Shown: in pieces, positions 1 through 11,499 of the stretch | Position numbering within the stretch: the stretch's first letter is position 1 | Layout: each line of letters starts with the position of its first letter | NCBI RefSeq assembly: GCF_008728515.1 | Contig: NC_044986.1 | Span: 114,192,313 to 114,256,312, forward strand | Direction of reading: 5' to 3' | Origin: Papio anubis | Lineage: Eukaryota; Chordata; Mammalia; Primates; Cercopithecidae | Length of the DNA: 64,000 nt | Notes under the pieces: generated by a model | What the model was told of the DNA's origin: nothing | The model's database searches: none | The model's input: the letters and a program-made list of their open reading frames with translations, nothing else | Program-made: the position numbers and the translations under genes

Positions 1-79
1 TCGATCTCCTGACCTCGTGATCCACCGGCCTTGGCCTCCCAGAGTGCTGGGATTACAGGCGTGAGCCACCGCGCCCGGT
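1..79 (-). mobile_element. Alu, 5'-end fragment at the window edge
   Basis: Reverse-complement Alu head ending ...GAGCCACCGCGCCCGG. The rest lies outside the window. Confidence 0.95.
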
Positions 80-344
80 TCTACTGTGCATTTTCACCCT
101 TTCACTTAGTGCTAGAGTTGCTAGGTTCCCAGCCTCACCTTTGGCTGGCGGTGACCATGGGACAGAAATCCTGGCTCATGGAGTGGGAATGAAAACAAGA
201 CGTGTACGAATTCTGGGTCGTGTGTTTGAACGGAAGTGGTGTGCTTTCACCTGTTTCCAGGCTGCTTTCCTTTTGGCTTGACTGTGAATATGATGGCAGG
301 AACTGGAACAGCTATTTTGGGTCCCAACATGGAAGTTCGTGTTG

Positions 345-683
345 AGGATGGCAGAGAAAATAAGGTCACACCTCACTTAATGAGGAAGATATGTTCTGAG
401 AAATGAGTCACCAGGCGATCCTGCTGTGAGGACATCATTGAGTGTATTTACACACCTAGACCGGGGAGGCTGCTACACACCCAGGCTATATGGCGGAGTA
501 TTGCTCCTGGGCTCGAAACCTGGGCAGTGTGACTGCACTGAATACCGGAGGCAGTTGTAACATGGTGTTTGTGTATCTAGACATAGAAAGGGTACAGTAA
601 AAATACGGTATTCTCATGTTAGGGGACCTCCGTTATATATGCAGTCTGTCACCAGTGTGCCATCGGTATGCAGCCCATGACTG
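345..683. mobile_element. non-autonomous DNA transposon remnant (MER-type MITE)
   Basis: About 340 bp with degenerate terminal inverted repeats: a CTCACTTAATGAGG-like left end and a GGTATGCAGCCCATGACTGT right end. The interior (AGGCTATATGGCGGAGTATTG, shown in part, then GTATCTAGACATAGAAA and GGTACAGTAAAAATA) matches a common primate MITE I remember but cannot name surely. Confidence 0.6.
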
Positions 684-1940
684 TAATTTGAGGGGCTCTG
701 AGTCCCTGATGGCTGTGGAGCTGCCATACTGGCTCTGTCCACCACTGGAACAGTATGGCATGGCGGCCTTACCGATTCTGTCTAAGCCGGCATTGTTCAG
801 GTCTGTTTATTACAGAGGTAAGTTGATGCTACTATTGCAGCTCAGAGCTCAGCGGGGCTCCCTATGCCCTCCCTTTGGGTGCAATGGTTTTGTAATTCCT
901 CATGCATGTGGAACACCATGCTACAGGGCTCAGCATGCGCTGGGCCTCACCCGCCTGGGGTCACAGGGACTACATCTTGGGGTTAGTTTGTAGGAAAACA
1001 GAAAAGAAAGCTATTCCAGGCAGCCTCCTTCCTTGCAGGCCTGTGGCCACTTGAAGGTGGGTGGACTGGCCAATGCTTCTAGAAAGGGGAGCTGGCCCTG
1101 GTTATTTCATTCAAACTGAGGGCAGGGGGAAAAGATTCTGTTCACCAGTCACAGAGTGGCTCTAGACTAGTTTCCCCGTTTGTAAAAACAAATGTCACTG
1201 TCCTTCCATAATGCTCTGTCACCCCAGGAACCTGGGGAAACTTTTAAATTCAAGTCTGTGGTGGATTGCATTTCTCAGAGATGGCGACCATCTTTGATTT
1301 GATGTCTTGTAGTTTGACTTAAGTGGAAAATCACCCAGTTGGTGTCACTTCTGTGTCCCCAGGGACAGCCCGACACAGTCCTGGAGCCAGCCTGCCTACA
1401 CTTAGGCCCTGGTGCTGCCCCACACCCACCAGGGAGCTTGGCACCTTTCATGACTTCTCACCTCAGTGATGAGCTTGGCCTTCTGGTGTCCAGCTGGGCC
1501 TGGGCTGTGCTGTAGGGGGCGGTTGGGTGGTCCCTTGGGGCCTGACCTGTCCGGACACAGACGAAAGCATCTCTCACGACCTTCAAGGGCAAGAATAAGG
1601 GCCGCTTCTGCTTCCCACAGAACTCCTGCTCTTACCTTCCATTTCTTCATCTTCGCATCTTTGAGCAAGGGACTCGCTCCCTTAAAGTAAATGTCTTTGT
1701 CTCATTGTCCTTTCACGAGTGGCCGCTGCCTGTCTCCTGGGGAAAGCTTTGCTTGATGAATTCCTTCTCCACCTGCCCTGCCCTCTCCCCTCAGCGGACC
1801 TGAAGGGGCTTCGAGGGAGGATTTTGTTGTTGAGAGGACTTTATAAATGGACGGGCCCAGCTATCCCAGTTTAGCTCTGATCATCAAGTCCATGCCTAAT
1901 ACTCTGTGGCTTTTTCTTTTCTGCTTGGGATGGCATTGAT
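684..1940. other. unique intergenic sequence
   Basis: No repeat, RNA gene or convincing ORF recognised. The short frames here (longest about 125 codons with its start in the MITE) lack coding character. Confidence 0.5.
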
Positions 1941-2245
1941 TTTTTTTTTTTTTTTTTTTTTTTTTAAGACGGAGTTTCACTGTCGCCCAGGTTGGAGTGC
2001 AGTGGCGCAGTCTTGGCTCACTGCAACCTCCACCTCCTGGATTCAAGCGATTCTCCTGCTTCAGCCTCTTGCGTAGCTGGGATTACAGGCATGCACCACC
2101 ATACCTGGCTCATTTTTGTATTTTTTGTACAGACAGGGTTTCGCCACGTTGGCCAGGCTGGTCCCGATCTCCTGATCTCAGGTGATCTACCCGCCTCAGC
2201 TTCCCAGAATGCTGGGATTACAGGCATGAGCCACCGTGCCCGGCC
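1941..2245 (-). mobile_element. Alu (full length)
   Basis: Poly(T) start, GAGTGCAGTGGCGCAG and GCCACCGTGCCCGGCC end, flanked by GCATTGAT target-site duplications. Confidence 0.96.
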
Positions 2246-2394
2246 AGCATTGATCTTTCAAGGTGGAAATGACCTAATTGGGAATGGCCTCCACTGCAGA
2301 AGCACCAGGTCCTGGTGGGAGGTGTACCTGCGGAGGGCTGGCTGGGAACCTGGGCTGCTCTATGCCAGGCTCCTGCCATCTCTACCTTCAGCCC

Positions 2395-2475
2395 ACTTAT
2401 TAAATAGGTGGCCAAAGGCCTGCTGCATTACCCACTCTGTCTCAACAATCTCTCCTGTGAAATGGGAATAACAAA
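2395..2475 (+). repeat. possible MIR fragment
   Basis: The stretch ending CTGTGAAATGGGAATAACA resembles the MIR core (...TCATCTGTAAAATGGG). Weak, short match. Confidence 0.35.
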
Positions 2476-2741
2476 ACCCTTCCGTGCCCGAAGGTTCTCC
2501 TGAGTTCCCGGCCATCTCTGAGACCTAGAATTTGATGGAAGACTGATAGATGGATTTAGAAACAACCTCAGAACTTTTATAGAGAAGTTACAAGTACAGT
2601 GAACATTCCTTCACCCCTCAACATTTGGGAAATAATTGCTGAAATGGTGCCTCAGCACCTCCAACTGTTTTGGTGTGTTTTTTCTACAAAGAAGGGCATT
2701 CTGTAGAACCACAATACCAGTATAAAAACCGACAGAAATGG

Positions 2742-2852
2742 TGGGTGCCTGGAGAGAACACCATGAGGACATAACAGCACTTCCTGCTGTTCCTACCAGA
2801 GACAAAACCTGTGCTGTCGTGCTTGGGGGCAGGTTTTGTCTTTGGTAGGAAG
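2742..2852. repeat. imperfect inverted repeat / hairpin
   Basis: The arm at 2790-2811 and the arm at 2830-2852 are reverse complements over 22 nt with one mismatch, with a short loop. The wider left arm (2749-2811) is also an inverted copy of 3461-3521. Family not recognised. Confidence 0.8.
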
Positions 2853-3040
2853 TTAGTGTTGCTCGATCACCAGCAACCACTCCTCACAGCCTAGTCAAGG
2901 TTCCCCAGTCTTCTCCATGATGTCCTGTGTCACAACAGAATCCACTGTCGAAACGCGTTGCCTACAGTTTCATGCAGATGTATCTCCTTAGACTCCTTCA
3001 GTCTGGGAGAGGGCCCCAGTCTGTTATTAACTTCACGATC

Positions 3041-3367
3041 TTTTTTTTTTATTATTATTTTTATTTTGTTTTTTGAGGTGGAGTCTCACTCTGTTGCCCA
3101 GGCTGGAGTGCAGTGGTGCAATCTCAGCTCACTGCAGCCGCCGCCTCCTGGGTTCAAGCAATTCACCTGCCTCAGCCTCCCAAGTAACTGGGATTATAGG
3201 TGCACACCACCATGCCCAGCTAATATTCAATTTTTTTTTTTTTTTTTTTAGTAGAGATGGGGTTTTACCATGTTGGTCAGGCTGATCTTGAACTCCTGAT
3301 CCCAGGTGAGATGCCCGCCTTGGCCACCCAAAGTGCAGATTACAGTCATGAGCCACGGCGCCCAGCC
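3041..3367 (-). mobile_element. Alu (full length, long T/A-rich tail)
   Basis: T-rich tail, GAGTGCAGTGGTGCAATC box and a GGCGCCCAGCC end. A second T run follows the middle of the element. Confidence 0.95.
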
Positions 3368-3460
3368 GACTTGCATGATCTTATTCTAAAGCTTTGCAGA
3401 TTTGGGTATTTATGGGATGCCCCTCAAGTGGGGTTTTCTGAGGTCTTCTCATGCTTGGAG

Positions 3461-3521
3461 GCAGGTTTCGTCTGTGGTAGGAATAGCAGCAAGTGCTGTT
3501 GTTGTCATGGTGCTCTCTCCA
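3461..3521. repeat. diverged inverted copy of 2749-2811
   Basis: Starts CAGGTTTCGTCTGTGGTAGG and ends CATGGTGCTCTCTCC. The reverse complement of 2749-2811 matches about 52 of 59 positions. Similarity seems to resume beyond the Alu that follows (near 3841). Confidence 0.75.
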
Positions 3522-3536
3522 CGGGCACACTATTTT

Positions 3537-3840
3537 CTTTTTTTTTTTTTTTTTTTTTGAGACAGAGTCTGACTCTGTCGCCCAGGCTGGAGTGCAGGGG
3601 CGCGATCTCTGCTCACTTCAAGCTCCTCCTCCCGGGTTCACGCCATTCTCCTGCCTCAGCCTCCCGAGTAGCTGGAACTACAGGCGCCCGCCACCACACC
3701 CGGCTAATTTTTTTGTATTTTTAGTAGAGACGGGGTTTCGCCGTGTTAGCCAGGATGGTCTCGATCTCCTGACCTCGTGATCCGCCCACCTCGGCCTCCC
3801 AAAGTGCTGGGATTATAGGCATGAGCCACCGCGCCTGGCC
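3537..3840 (-). mobile_element. AluY-like (full length)
   Basis: Poly(T), GGCGCGATCT, CGCCATTCTCCTGCC and CTCGTGATCCGCCCACC features. Target-site duplication GGCACACCATTTTC (one mismatch) on both sides. Confidence 0.96.
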
Positions 3841-4309
3841 AGGCACACCATTTTCATCTGCCCCTTCTCTGGTGTCACTTGAGTCACTTGATGAAGGTAG
3901 AATTGGCCAGGCTTCTCCAGGTGAAGTGATTTTTCCTTTGTAATTAAATGTTTCAAGAAGAGTTGCTCTGGAACTATATAAATATCTCATTACTCATGAA
4001 ATAATTGTAGTTAATAATATAACTAATGGATATAATTAATACAGGTGTGGCCTTACGTGGTTTCCCATTTTCAATGGGTTGTAATGGGTTACAATCTATT
4101 TGTTATTATATTATTTATTTTATGCTCAAATTAGGCCAGATTTGGTTAGTGAGAGTCCCTTCAAGCTGACTTCTGTGTTATTTTGACCTGTCTCCATCAT
4201 TCTTTGAGCACTTCTTTACCTCTGGCCCAAAAATGTATGTCCCAGGCTCATCTTAACATTTCCCTGCCCAAACTCTGGAGTCAGCCATCTCTCTCGGGAG
4301 CTATGATTC
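3841..4309. other. unique AT-rich intergenic sequence
   Basis: Nothing recognised except the likely tail of the 3461 inverted copy at the left end. Confidence 0.5.
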
Positions 4310-4592
4310 TTTTTATTTTAATTTTATATTTATTCAGAGACAGGGTCTTGTTCTGTTGCCCAGGCTGGAGTGCAGTGGTGCAATCCTGGGCTCAAGCAAT
4401 CCTCCTACTTCAGCCTCTGAAGTAGCTGGGACTGTAGGTGTACACCACCATGCCCGGCTAATTTCTTCATCTTTTATAGAGATGGAGTCCCACTGTATTA
4501 CCCTGCTGGTCTCAAACTCCTAGGTTCAAGTGATCCTCCTGTCTCGGCCTCCCAAAGTGCTGGGATGACAGGCCTGAGCCACCACGCCCGGC
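4310..4592 (-). mobile_element. Alu (old, AluJ-like)
   Basis: Diverged reverse Alu. GGGTCTTGTTCTGTTGCCC and CTGAGCCACCACGCCCGGCC mark its ends. Confidence 0.92.
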
Positions 4593-4765
4593 CTCCCTGA
4601 TTCTTTGTTAGTGGGGAATGGAAATTCAGAAGTTAGTGTTTGGGTGCTGTTTGTGCTCGTGGATGTTGGGTATCCCAGCCCTCAGCCCTGAGTGGACTGA
4701 GCTGGGGATACACACGCATGTACGTGCTTTACATCCATGCTTGCTTCTGTATCTATCAGTGTCCC

Positions 4766-4952
4766 ACCTGTAGCTGGGACTGCAGGTGTGCACCACCATG
4801 CCCAGCTAATTTTTCATTTTTTTGTTTGTTTTTTTGTGAAGACAGGGCTTCTCCATGTTGGCCAGGCTGATCTCAAACTTCTGAGTTCAAGCGATCCCTC
4901 CGTCTCAGCCTTCGAGTGCTGGGATGACAGGCGTGAACGGCTGCTGCACCCG
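4766..4952 (-). mobile_element. truncated, diverged Alu
   Basis: Starts within the linker (GTAGCTGGGACTGCAGG) and ends in a degraded head (GTGAACGGCTGCTGCACCCGG). Lacks its tail monomer. Confidence 0.85.
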
Positions 4953-6104
4953 GTGAGCTCATTTGTTCTTCTGGACGTGTTGGGTCCCTCCCTTCATCTG
5001 TGACTGGCCTCATCCCATGCTGCCTCCTCCCTGGGGCACTGCCTTCCCCTCACTGCCCCCAGCTCTGAGACTCAGCATCAGGCCCCCTGCTGCCCAGTAG
5101 CTCTCCTCACCCCACCTGGACTCTGCCACACCACCCCGGGCCTCTGGACCCAGGACGCAGACTTCCCTCACTTGAGCCCTGATGCCTTCCTCTGCAGAGG
5201 CCATCCTGCCCCACAGACCCCAGCCTTGCCCAGCTGTCTTGTTAGGGAAGCAAGAGGGACGTGGCCAGTGAGGGGCCTTCGATGGCAGAGAACATTCTAG
5301 TCGGTGGTGCTGGTGGTGTTTGAATCTTTGAAACCCAAGATAGGGCCTGCAGTGGACTGGCCCCTCCACACCAAGGCATCTCCCCGGGGTCGTCTGTGAC
5401 CGTGTCTATGCCTCTTAAAAAGGAAAAGCCATTGGCGGTGCCCGGAAAGAAATGGGCCCTTTTCTCCTGCAGGGCTTCTGCTTTGGCTTCAGGCCGTGTT
5501 CCTGACCCTGGGTGGGTTAAACTTTAACGCTCCTACCGGTTTCGGGTCTGGTCAGGGGGTTTTCCACATCTTGCCCTGGTTACTCAGGCGTCAGGGCAGG
5601 TGGGCTGCTGGGGCCTCCCCTGAATCACTCGGCATCTGGGCCCCACCCGGGAGTCAGCCTCAGTGGTGCGTGACAAGAGGCCGAGCTACTTGTGAATTTG
5701 CCCTCAGACCCTTCCTGCGGGGCTTTCGGGACATGGCTTCTCTTGCCTGGAGGAGAAAGGGCTCCAGGAAGCCCTGGCGTAGATCATCGGGGACGTCCTC
5801 TGGGGCAGGGCCCATCTACCACGAGGCTAGAGAAGCCTCCAGCTCAGCCTCCCTGGCTGGCCTGGGCTGCTTTGAAGTCTGAGCTCTTCACATCACAGTT
5901 TTATAGTCTTTACCTTAAGAAGTGTCTCTCAAAGCATCTAAGCTGTATGCCCTGTGACCTGGGCCGGCTGTGGCTCTGATGTCACATACAGTGTAACTTC
6001 CAGGCTCCAAGTTCCCACAGTGGCAGGAAAGGACCGAGAACAAGGCCCTTGTGCAGGGATCGGCTCAGTGTCGCAGCTGAGAGGGGGCAGCCTGGGTCCA
6101 TGTC
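4953..6104. other. GC-rich unique intergenic sequence
   Basis: No repeat or credible gene. Frames of 119-128 codons here on both strands overlap each other and show no recognisable domain. Confidence 0.5.
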
Positions 6105-6225
6105 GCAGCTCTGACATTCATCAGCTATGGGATCTGGAAGTTACCCACCTGCTCCGTGCCTCAGTTTCCTGCAGTAGAACCTACTCCACAGGCTCAATGT
6201 GAAGATGAAATAACCTGATACTGAT
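6105..6225 (+). mobile_element. MIR fragment
   Basis: CTCTGACATTCATCAGCTATG followed by GTGCCTCAGTTTCCTG follows the MIR core order (shown in part). Confidence 0.7.
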
Positions 6226-6295
6226 ATTCAAAGAGAGGGTCTTCAGAGCAGCACTTAGCTGTATTCGGTTTTCTCTTTATAAAGTGCTGTCATCA

Positions 6296-6572
6296 GGCCG
6301 GGCGCGGTGGCTCAAGCCTGTAATCCCAGCACTTTGGGAGGCTGAGACCATCCTGGCTAATCCGGTGAAATCCCGTCTCTACTAAAAAATACAAAAAACT
6401 AGCCGGGCGAGGTGGCGGGCGCCTGTAGTTCCAGCTACTCGGGAGGCTGAGGCAGGAGAATGGCGTAAACCCGGGAGGCGGAGCTTGCAGTGAGCTGAGA
6501 TCCGGCCACTGCACTCCAGCCTGGGCGACAGAGCGAGACTCCGTCTCAAAAAAAAAAAAAAAAAAAAAAAAA
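6296..6572 (+). mobile_element. AluY, Old World monkey type, internal deletion
   Basis: GGCTCAAGCCTG, ACTAGCCGGGCGAGGTGG, GCGTAAACCCGGGAGG and ATCCGGCCACTGC variants. About 35 bp that normally follow GGGAGGC are missing. Target-site duplication about AGTGCTGTCATC. Confidence 0.96.
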
Positions 6573-7359
6573 TGCTGTCATCCAAGGCAACTACCCTGCA
6601 TCCTGGAGAGCTCTCGACCTTCTCATCTTTCAAGGCTAAAGACTGTTCCCTAGCTCCTTTGCCTTGTTGAGCCAAGGTTTGAAAGCCTGGAAAAGATTTC
6701 AGAACATTTGGGTTTGGGGATCTTCTGTCTTTGGCTGGTTTGCCACAGAGTGGCTTGGCTTTGGACACCACACATGGGTGTGTTTGCACGTTGGCAGCGG
6801 AGGAAGGGCCTGCTGGCCTGATCCTGGCTCTGTCTTCCAGGAGACGGGCCAGCTATGCCCTGTCCCCACTAGGGGGAAAAGGAGGCCAGGAAGAGATTCG
6901 GGATTTGGGCGTTTGGGAGGCTGCTGGTTGGGGGAGAGAGTGATGGGAACTGGCTGTTGGAACAACCCCACCCCCTTTGCCAGTCTCTGAGGGGATGCTT
7001 AACCTGGGGCGCTCCGGCTGAGACCTAGGAGCCCCAGGCCTCCCACGGGTAGGGGATTCTGACCCCATCCTGCCATCTCCTCCCATGTGTTGTGAAAGCT
7101 AGGTGCGACGCGCTTGAACTTTGTGTGCATATTTTTTCTTGTTCCCTTGCCAGCTTTGTGAGGCCAACAATGAATGACAGACACCCTAGTTGATCAGGGA
7201 CGGGGGACACCCTTGTTCCCCTGGAGAAGCCACCCACCCAGCCCCTGGCTCTGGAGACAGCTAAGTTCCTTCCTCCACTTGTCCATTCTCCACTGTGGAT
7301 GGCTCCATGCCTTCCCAAGTTACCACCACCATACCACCTTTCCTTCCTTGCTTCCTCCA
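6573..7359. other. unique intergenic sequence
   Basis: No repeat or gene recognised. Overlapping frames on both strands are chance. Confidence 0.5.
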
Positions 7360-7520
7360 TCTCCACCCACCCCTGCCCTCCAGCCCGGCCTCCTCATCAC
7401 CTCCAGCCCGGCCTCCTCCATCTGCCTCACCTGCCCTCCCAGCCTGTCCTCCTCCATCTGCACTCACCCCTGCCCTCCCAGCCTGGCCTCCTCCATCTGC
7501 ACTCACCCTGCCCTCCCCGA
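7360..7520. repeat. 39-bp minisatellite, left arm
   Basis: About four imperfect tandem units of roughly 39 bp built on CTCCTCCATCTGCACTCACC and CTGCCCTCCCAGCCTGG. Units differ by small indels. Confidence 0.88.
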
Positions 7521-7985
7521 TACCAGTCATCCGTCTGCCCGCCCGCATCCCAGTACCAGTATCATCGATCTCCGCCCGCCCCTTGCATCGATACCGGTAT
7601 CATCGTCATGCCTGTACATCCCCATTGCGGTATCATCGTCACTTGCCCCTGCCATCGGTACCGGTATCATCGTCTCCCGCCCATCGCGCCATCGGTACCG
7701 GCATCATCCGTCACCCCATCGCCATCCCCGGTACCGGTATCATCCGTCTTGCTCGCCCCATAGCCCATCTGACCTGTTTATCCGTCATCCTTGCCATCGG
7801 TACGGTATCATCCGTCATGGCATCGCCATAGCCATCGGTGACATCATCGTCATAATCGCATAGCCCATCCCGGTATGATCATCGCATCGATCATGGCTCG
7901 CCCATATTTGCATCGGATCGCCGATCATCATTCGTCACCGAAAACCGCGCCATCGTTATCACATCCGTCCGCCCATCATGGCCCA
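7521..7985. repeat. degenerate CpG-rich repeat block inside the minisatellite
   Basis: About 465 bp with roughly 45-50 CpG dinucleotides by hand count. Loose repetitions of CGGTACCGGTATCATCCGTC-like sequence occur near 7555, 7592, 7637, 7657, 7693, 7732, 7800 and 7871. It interrupts the 39-bp array whose units resume on the right. Unlike anything else in the window; it may be an assembly artefact. Confidence 0.6.
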
Positions 7986-8016
7986 CCGCTCAGCCTCCCC
8001 CCACCTACCCCTCCCA

Positions 8017-8175
8017 GTCCCCGCCTCCATCTCCACCACCCCTGCCAGCCTGTCCTCCTCCATCTGCACTCACCCCTGCCCTCCCAGCCTGTGCCTCCTC
8101 CATCTGCACTCACCTGCCCTCCCAGCCTGGCCTCCTCCATCTGCACTCACCCCTGCCCTCCCAGCCTGGCTCTGC
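8017..8175. repeat. 39-bp minisatellite, right arm
   Basis: About four units of the same CTCCATCTGCACTCACC / CTGCCCTCCCAGCCTG repeat as at 7360-7520, in the same orientation. Confidence 0.88.
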
Positions 8176-8687
8176 TCACCAGCCCTGCCCACCCCAGTTC
8201 TTTAGCTAGTTCTAGGGACGCACAGGGCCATGGCTCTGCAAGTGTCACAAGGAAAGTATGTAATGTCCACACTAAACAGGTGCTTTTGAAACTAAAATGG
8301 GCTGGGGGACACCAAGCATCACCAGGACTGCCCAGGCCAGTCTGTGGTAAGCTGTGTGGTCACCCTGTTCAACCCTGTTCAAGCCCAGGACATTTTGCCC
8401 TTCAGCTTAGCCCTGGCTGCTGGCTCTGCACTGGCCTGCCTTTTCCTTCCAGAATCACTAACTCCAAGGCATCCAGTCACTTAGTGTAGGCCGGGCCCTG
8501 TCTTCCCTGACTGCTGGAGCTGGCTTGTCCAGGCTGGCCAGACTGATGGGTACAATTTCAGGAATTTTATGAGCCAGGTGTTAAACACAGCCATCATTTT
8601 AAAATTAGGCAAACGTACAATCACATAAGACAAAGGTAATAAGTACTCTAAATTCATCACTTCCTAATCATACCACTTTTTCATTTC
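8176..8687. other. unique intergenic sequence
   Basis: Nothing recognised. A 14-bp immediate duplication (CCCTGTTCAA repeated) lies near 8362-8384. Confidence 0.45.
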
Positions 8688-8981
8688 TTTTTTTTTTTTT
8701 TTTTGGAATGCAGTCTCTGTTGCCCAGGCTGGAGTGCAATGATGTAATCTCGGCTCACTGCAGCCTCCACGTCCTGGGTTCAAACAATTCTACCTCAGCT
8801 TCCTGAGTAGCTGGGATTACAGGTGTGCGCCACCACACCCGGCTAATTTTTATGTATTTTTGGCAGAGATGGGGTTTCACCATGTTGGACAGGCTGGTCT
8901 TAAACTCCTGGCCTCAAGTGATCTGCCCACCTTGGCTTCCCAAAGTGCTGGGATTATAGGCATGAGCCACCATGCCTGGCC
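8688..8981 (-). mobile_element. Alu (full length)
   Basis: Poly(T), TGTTGCCCAGGCTGGAGTGC and a CATGAGCCACCATGCCTGGCC end. Confidence 0.95.
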
Positions 8982-9794
8982 CATATCACTATTTTCTATA
9001 CTTTTGATGTTATTTATGTCCACTATGTCTGTATGGAGGGAGACCACCATGTGACGGTTTGCTCATGCGTGTCTCTTACTGACTCTGAGCTCGACATCGT
9101 CAGATTGGTAGCTGGAAATGGGCCATGGTGGGAATATTTGCACCATTGCAATTGGCAATTGCTATAAATCAGGCTTGATTTATGGTTCTGTTGATTATTC
9201 TTTGCAGTGATGTTAGTAATACAGATTAAACGTAACGGTGCATTGTACCTGTAACCATTCCATTGTGAATAACACAAAAAGTAGAGGAAATATTTTTCTC
9301 ACATTTGGAAATTATTCTGTGATTCAGCAAAGAAGCTGCTCGTGTCATTGACAAGTTCAGAAATACATGCTGCCAAAGCCAAAAAGAGGCTTCGGTTTAA
9401 TACAAATAATTAACACGAAGGGGAGAAATGGTTTACCACCTGTTCACTTATTGGATTTAAGGACACTTGTTGGGGAAAGAGCAGAGTAAGATGCAACTCT
9501 GTCAAATCATGGCTGAATGTGTTTGGCAAAAAATCAATAAAAACTGAGCATCAGTCTGTTATGTGAAATGGAATATTTTAACATTATTTGTAAGTTGTGT
9601 GCTCTGTGTCCTTTGTATCATTAGAATTTATAAAATTATAAGTAAACATGCACACATACGTGTTTCTTCAGAGAGCCAGTTGCTGAACAGTTACCAGCAC
9701 ACCGCTGCCCACCTCCTTTGCCTGGGCTGGGTCGGTGCCTCTCTTTGCTGCTCCCACAGAAACCTGTCCAGAACTCTAATGCGACACCTCTTCG
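8982..9794. other. unannotated intergenic sequence
   Basis: AT-rich, no family recognised with confidence. It may include a decayed DNA transposon, but I cannot support a name. Confidence 0.4.
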
Positions 9795-9900
9795 TGTGTC
9801 TCACTCACTGAACTTCTTGAGGACAGAGTGATCTTTGTGGCTCCAGCACTTAACGTGATGCCTGGCACATACTAGGTGCCTTCCCCAAACTGAGTGAATA
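9795..9900 (+). mobile_element. L2 3' end
   Basis: Order CTTGAGGACAGAGTGATC, GATGCCTGGCACATACTAGG, then GTGAATAAA follows the L2 3' terminus. Confidence 0.75.
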
Positions 9901-10819
9901 AAGGGGTTGAACAGTTGAGTGGGCGAGGACTGGATCATGCTCTCCCCATGGCATTGCTGCTTCCTGGAGAGGTGGCTGCATTTCCTGGTCCCTCTGCAGT
10001 GGGTGTGGCCATGTAGTGAGTGATACGTGGAAGGAGGATGCCAGTCAGCCTCAGGCCTGCCCTCCAGTGAATCCATGAGACCCTCCAGATCGCTCTCCTT
10101 CCCTGCAGCCTCTGGGAGCGTCAAAGGCCACATGTTCCTACTAGTGTAGCTACAGCGTAGAAAAGGGATGCCTGGCCCACAAAGTGTGAGTAAAATAAGC
10201 TTATTTTGTTAAGCCACTGCATAGCCTCACGCATCTTGACTAATCTGATGAGGATGCTGAAGACCTGCCATAGAGGTGCCTTGGACCAGGCTGTGCCTTC
10301 TGTGAAGTGGCAGGCCCAGCCCAGAGCCCATCTTCATTGTCACTCTACCTCCTACCTCTGCCCATTTCTTCCCTCCTGAACACTTTTTTGGAAATACAGA
10401 ATAAAGTGTGAATCTGAGGTGAGTTTTGTTCTAAGCCCTGTTTGAGACAATACCTGGTTAGGACCCACGCATGGTGACGCCTCCAAGGGCAGCCAACCCA
10501 GGAGGCACACTCATGACGCAGCCTGTCATTAGAGGATCAGCCGGGGCGGCTGATGTCTGGGATTCAGGTTCCCATTAAGTGTTATTAGCCTTAGCCTCAG
10601 TGAGGTTTCACCCACAAGCAACCTCCCTGGCCTTGTCATTTACCACTTCCTTTGGCTTATCTAGACCAGATCTGGTACTTGGGCAGATGGAAAACCAGCT
10701 TTGGATGTGACACACTCGGGCCCCAAATGCCAAGCAGGACAAACAGCTCCTTATTCTCAGCTGAAAAAAAACCTCAGCGTAGTTGCAGGAACATTTAAAT
10801 ATGGATTACGAGTCGGGCA
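9901..10819. other. unique intergenic sequence
   Basis: No repeat or gene recognised. Confidence 0.45.
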
Positions 10820-10985
10820 TTAGGCTGTTTACTGTAGTACAGTACATATAGTGTAGCCTAGTATAGGGCAATGTGTGTAGCATAATTACAAGTCTAATGT
10901 CCAGTATAATGTGGATCAATACAATATGCATAATATTCGTGGTACAGTATGATGGTACAGTACAATAAGCATAATATCACATAGT
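10820..10985. repeat. degenerate AT-rich tandem repeat
   Basis: Loose repetitions of GTACAGTA, AGTATA, AATATGCATAATA and similar words (for example GTAGTACAGTACATATAGTG, GGTACAGTATGATGGTACAG). Unit not fixed. Confidence 0.55.
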
Positions 10986-11289
10986 CTCTGCCTTGTTCCT
11001 TCCTCTCCTGAAAGCCTGGCTACCTTCCCATTGATTGCAAACGGGGAGGCTGAAACCATCAGGTTGAAGTCACAGAGGCCAGATCAGCACCGTGACTTGG
11101 GTGAGCTGGCACATTCCTAACTCCTGATTACCTGGTGATGACACTGGCCTTCAACTTCCTTGGCCCCACCCAGTCTCTCCGGGGCAGGGATTCCATCCAT
11201 GACTTCTGCTTGACCCTGAAACACCATTCTTGGCTTGGCTTTCTGTCTTTACCACGAGAGTTTGCAATCTCCAGAGGAAAAGAGTCTCG
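10986..11289. other. unique intergenic sequence
   Basis: Nothing recognised. Confidence 0.4.
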
Positions 11290-11365
11290 CTTCGTGTTTT
11301 GCTTTTGTTATACTGTATCCCTAGCGTCTAGGATGGTGCCCAAGTGTTTGTTGAATGACTGCTAG
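11290..11365 (+). mobile_element. L2 3' end fragment
   Basis: TATCCCTAGCGTCTAGGATG and GTTTGTTGAATGACTG match the end of L2. Confidence 0.65.
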
Positions 11366-11499
11366 AATGCAAGGCCTGTGTGGGCAGGGTGCCCCCGCTC
11401 ATGGCACAGTGCTCTATCCAGGGACTGTGGAGACTGACAGCGCCACATGGGAGCCCCCCACTGCCTTCCTTACACCTCTGACTCCTGACTGGCGCTAGG

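Noticed and set aside
7174..7863. 229-codon plus-strand frame
   Set aside because: It runs through the minisatellite and the anomalous CpG-rich block; composition explains the missing stops, and no domain is visible.
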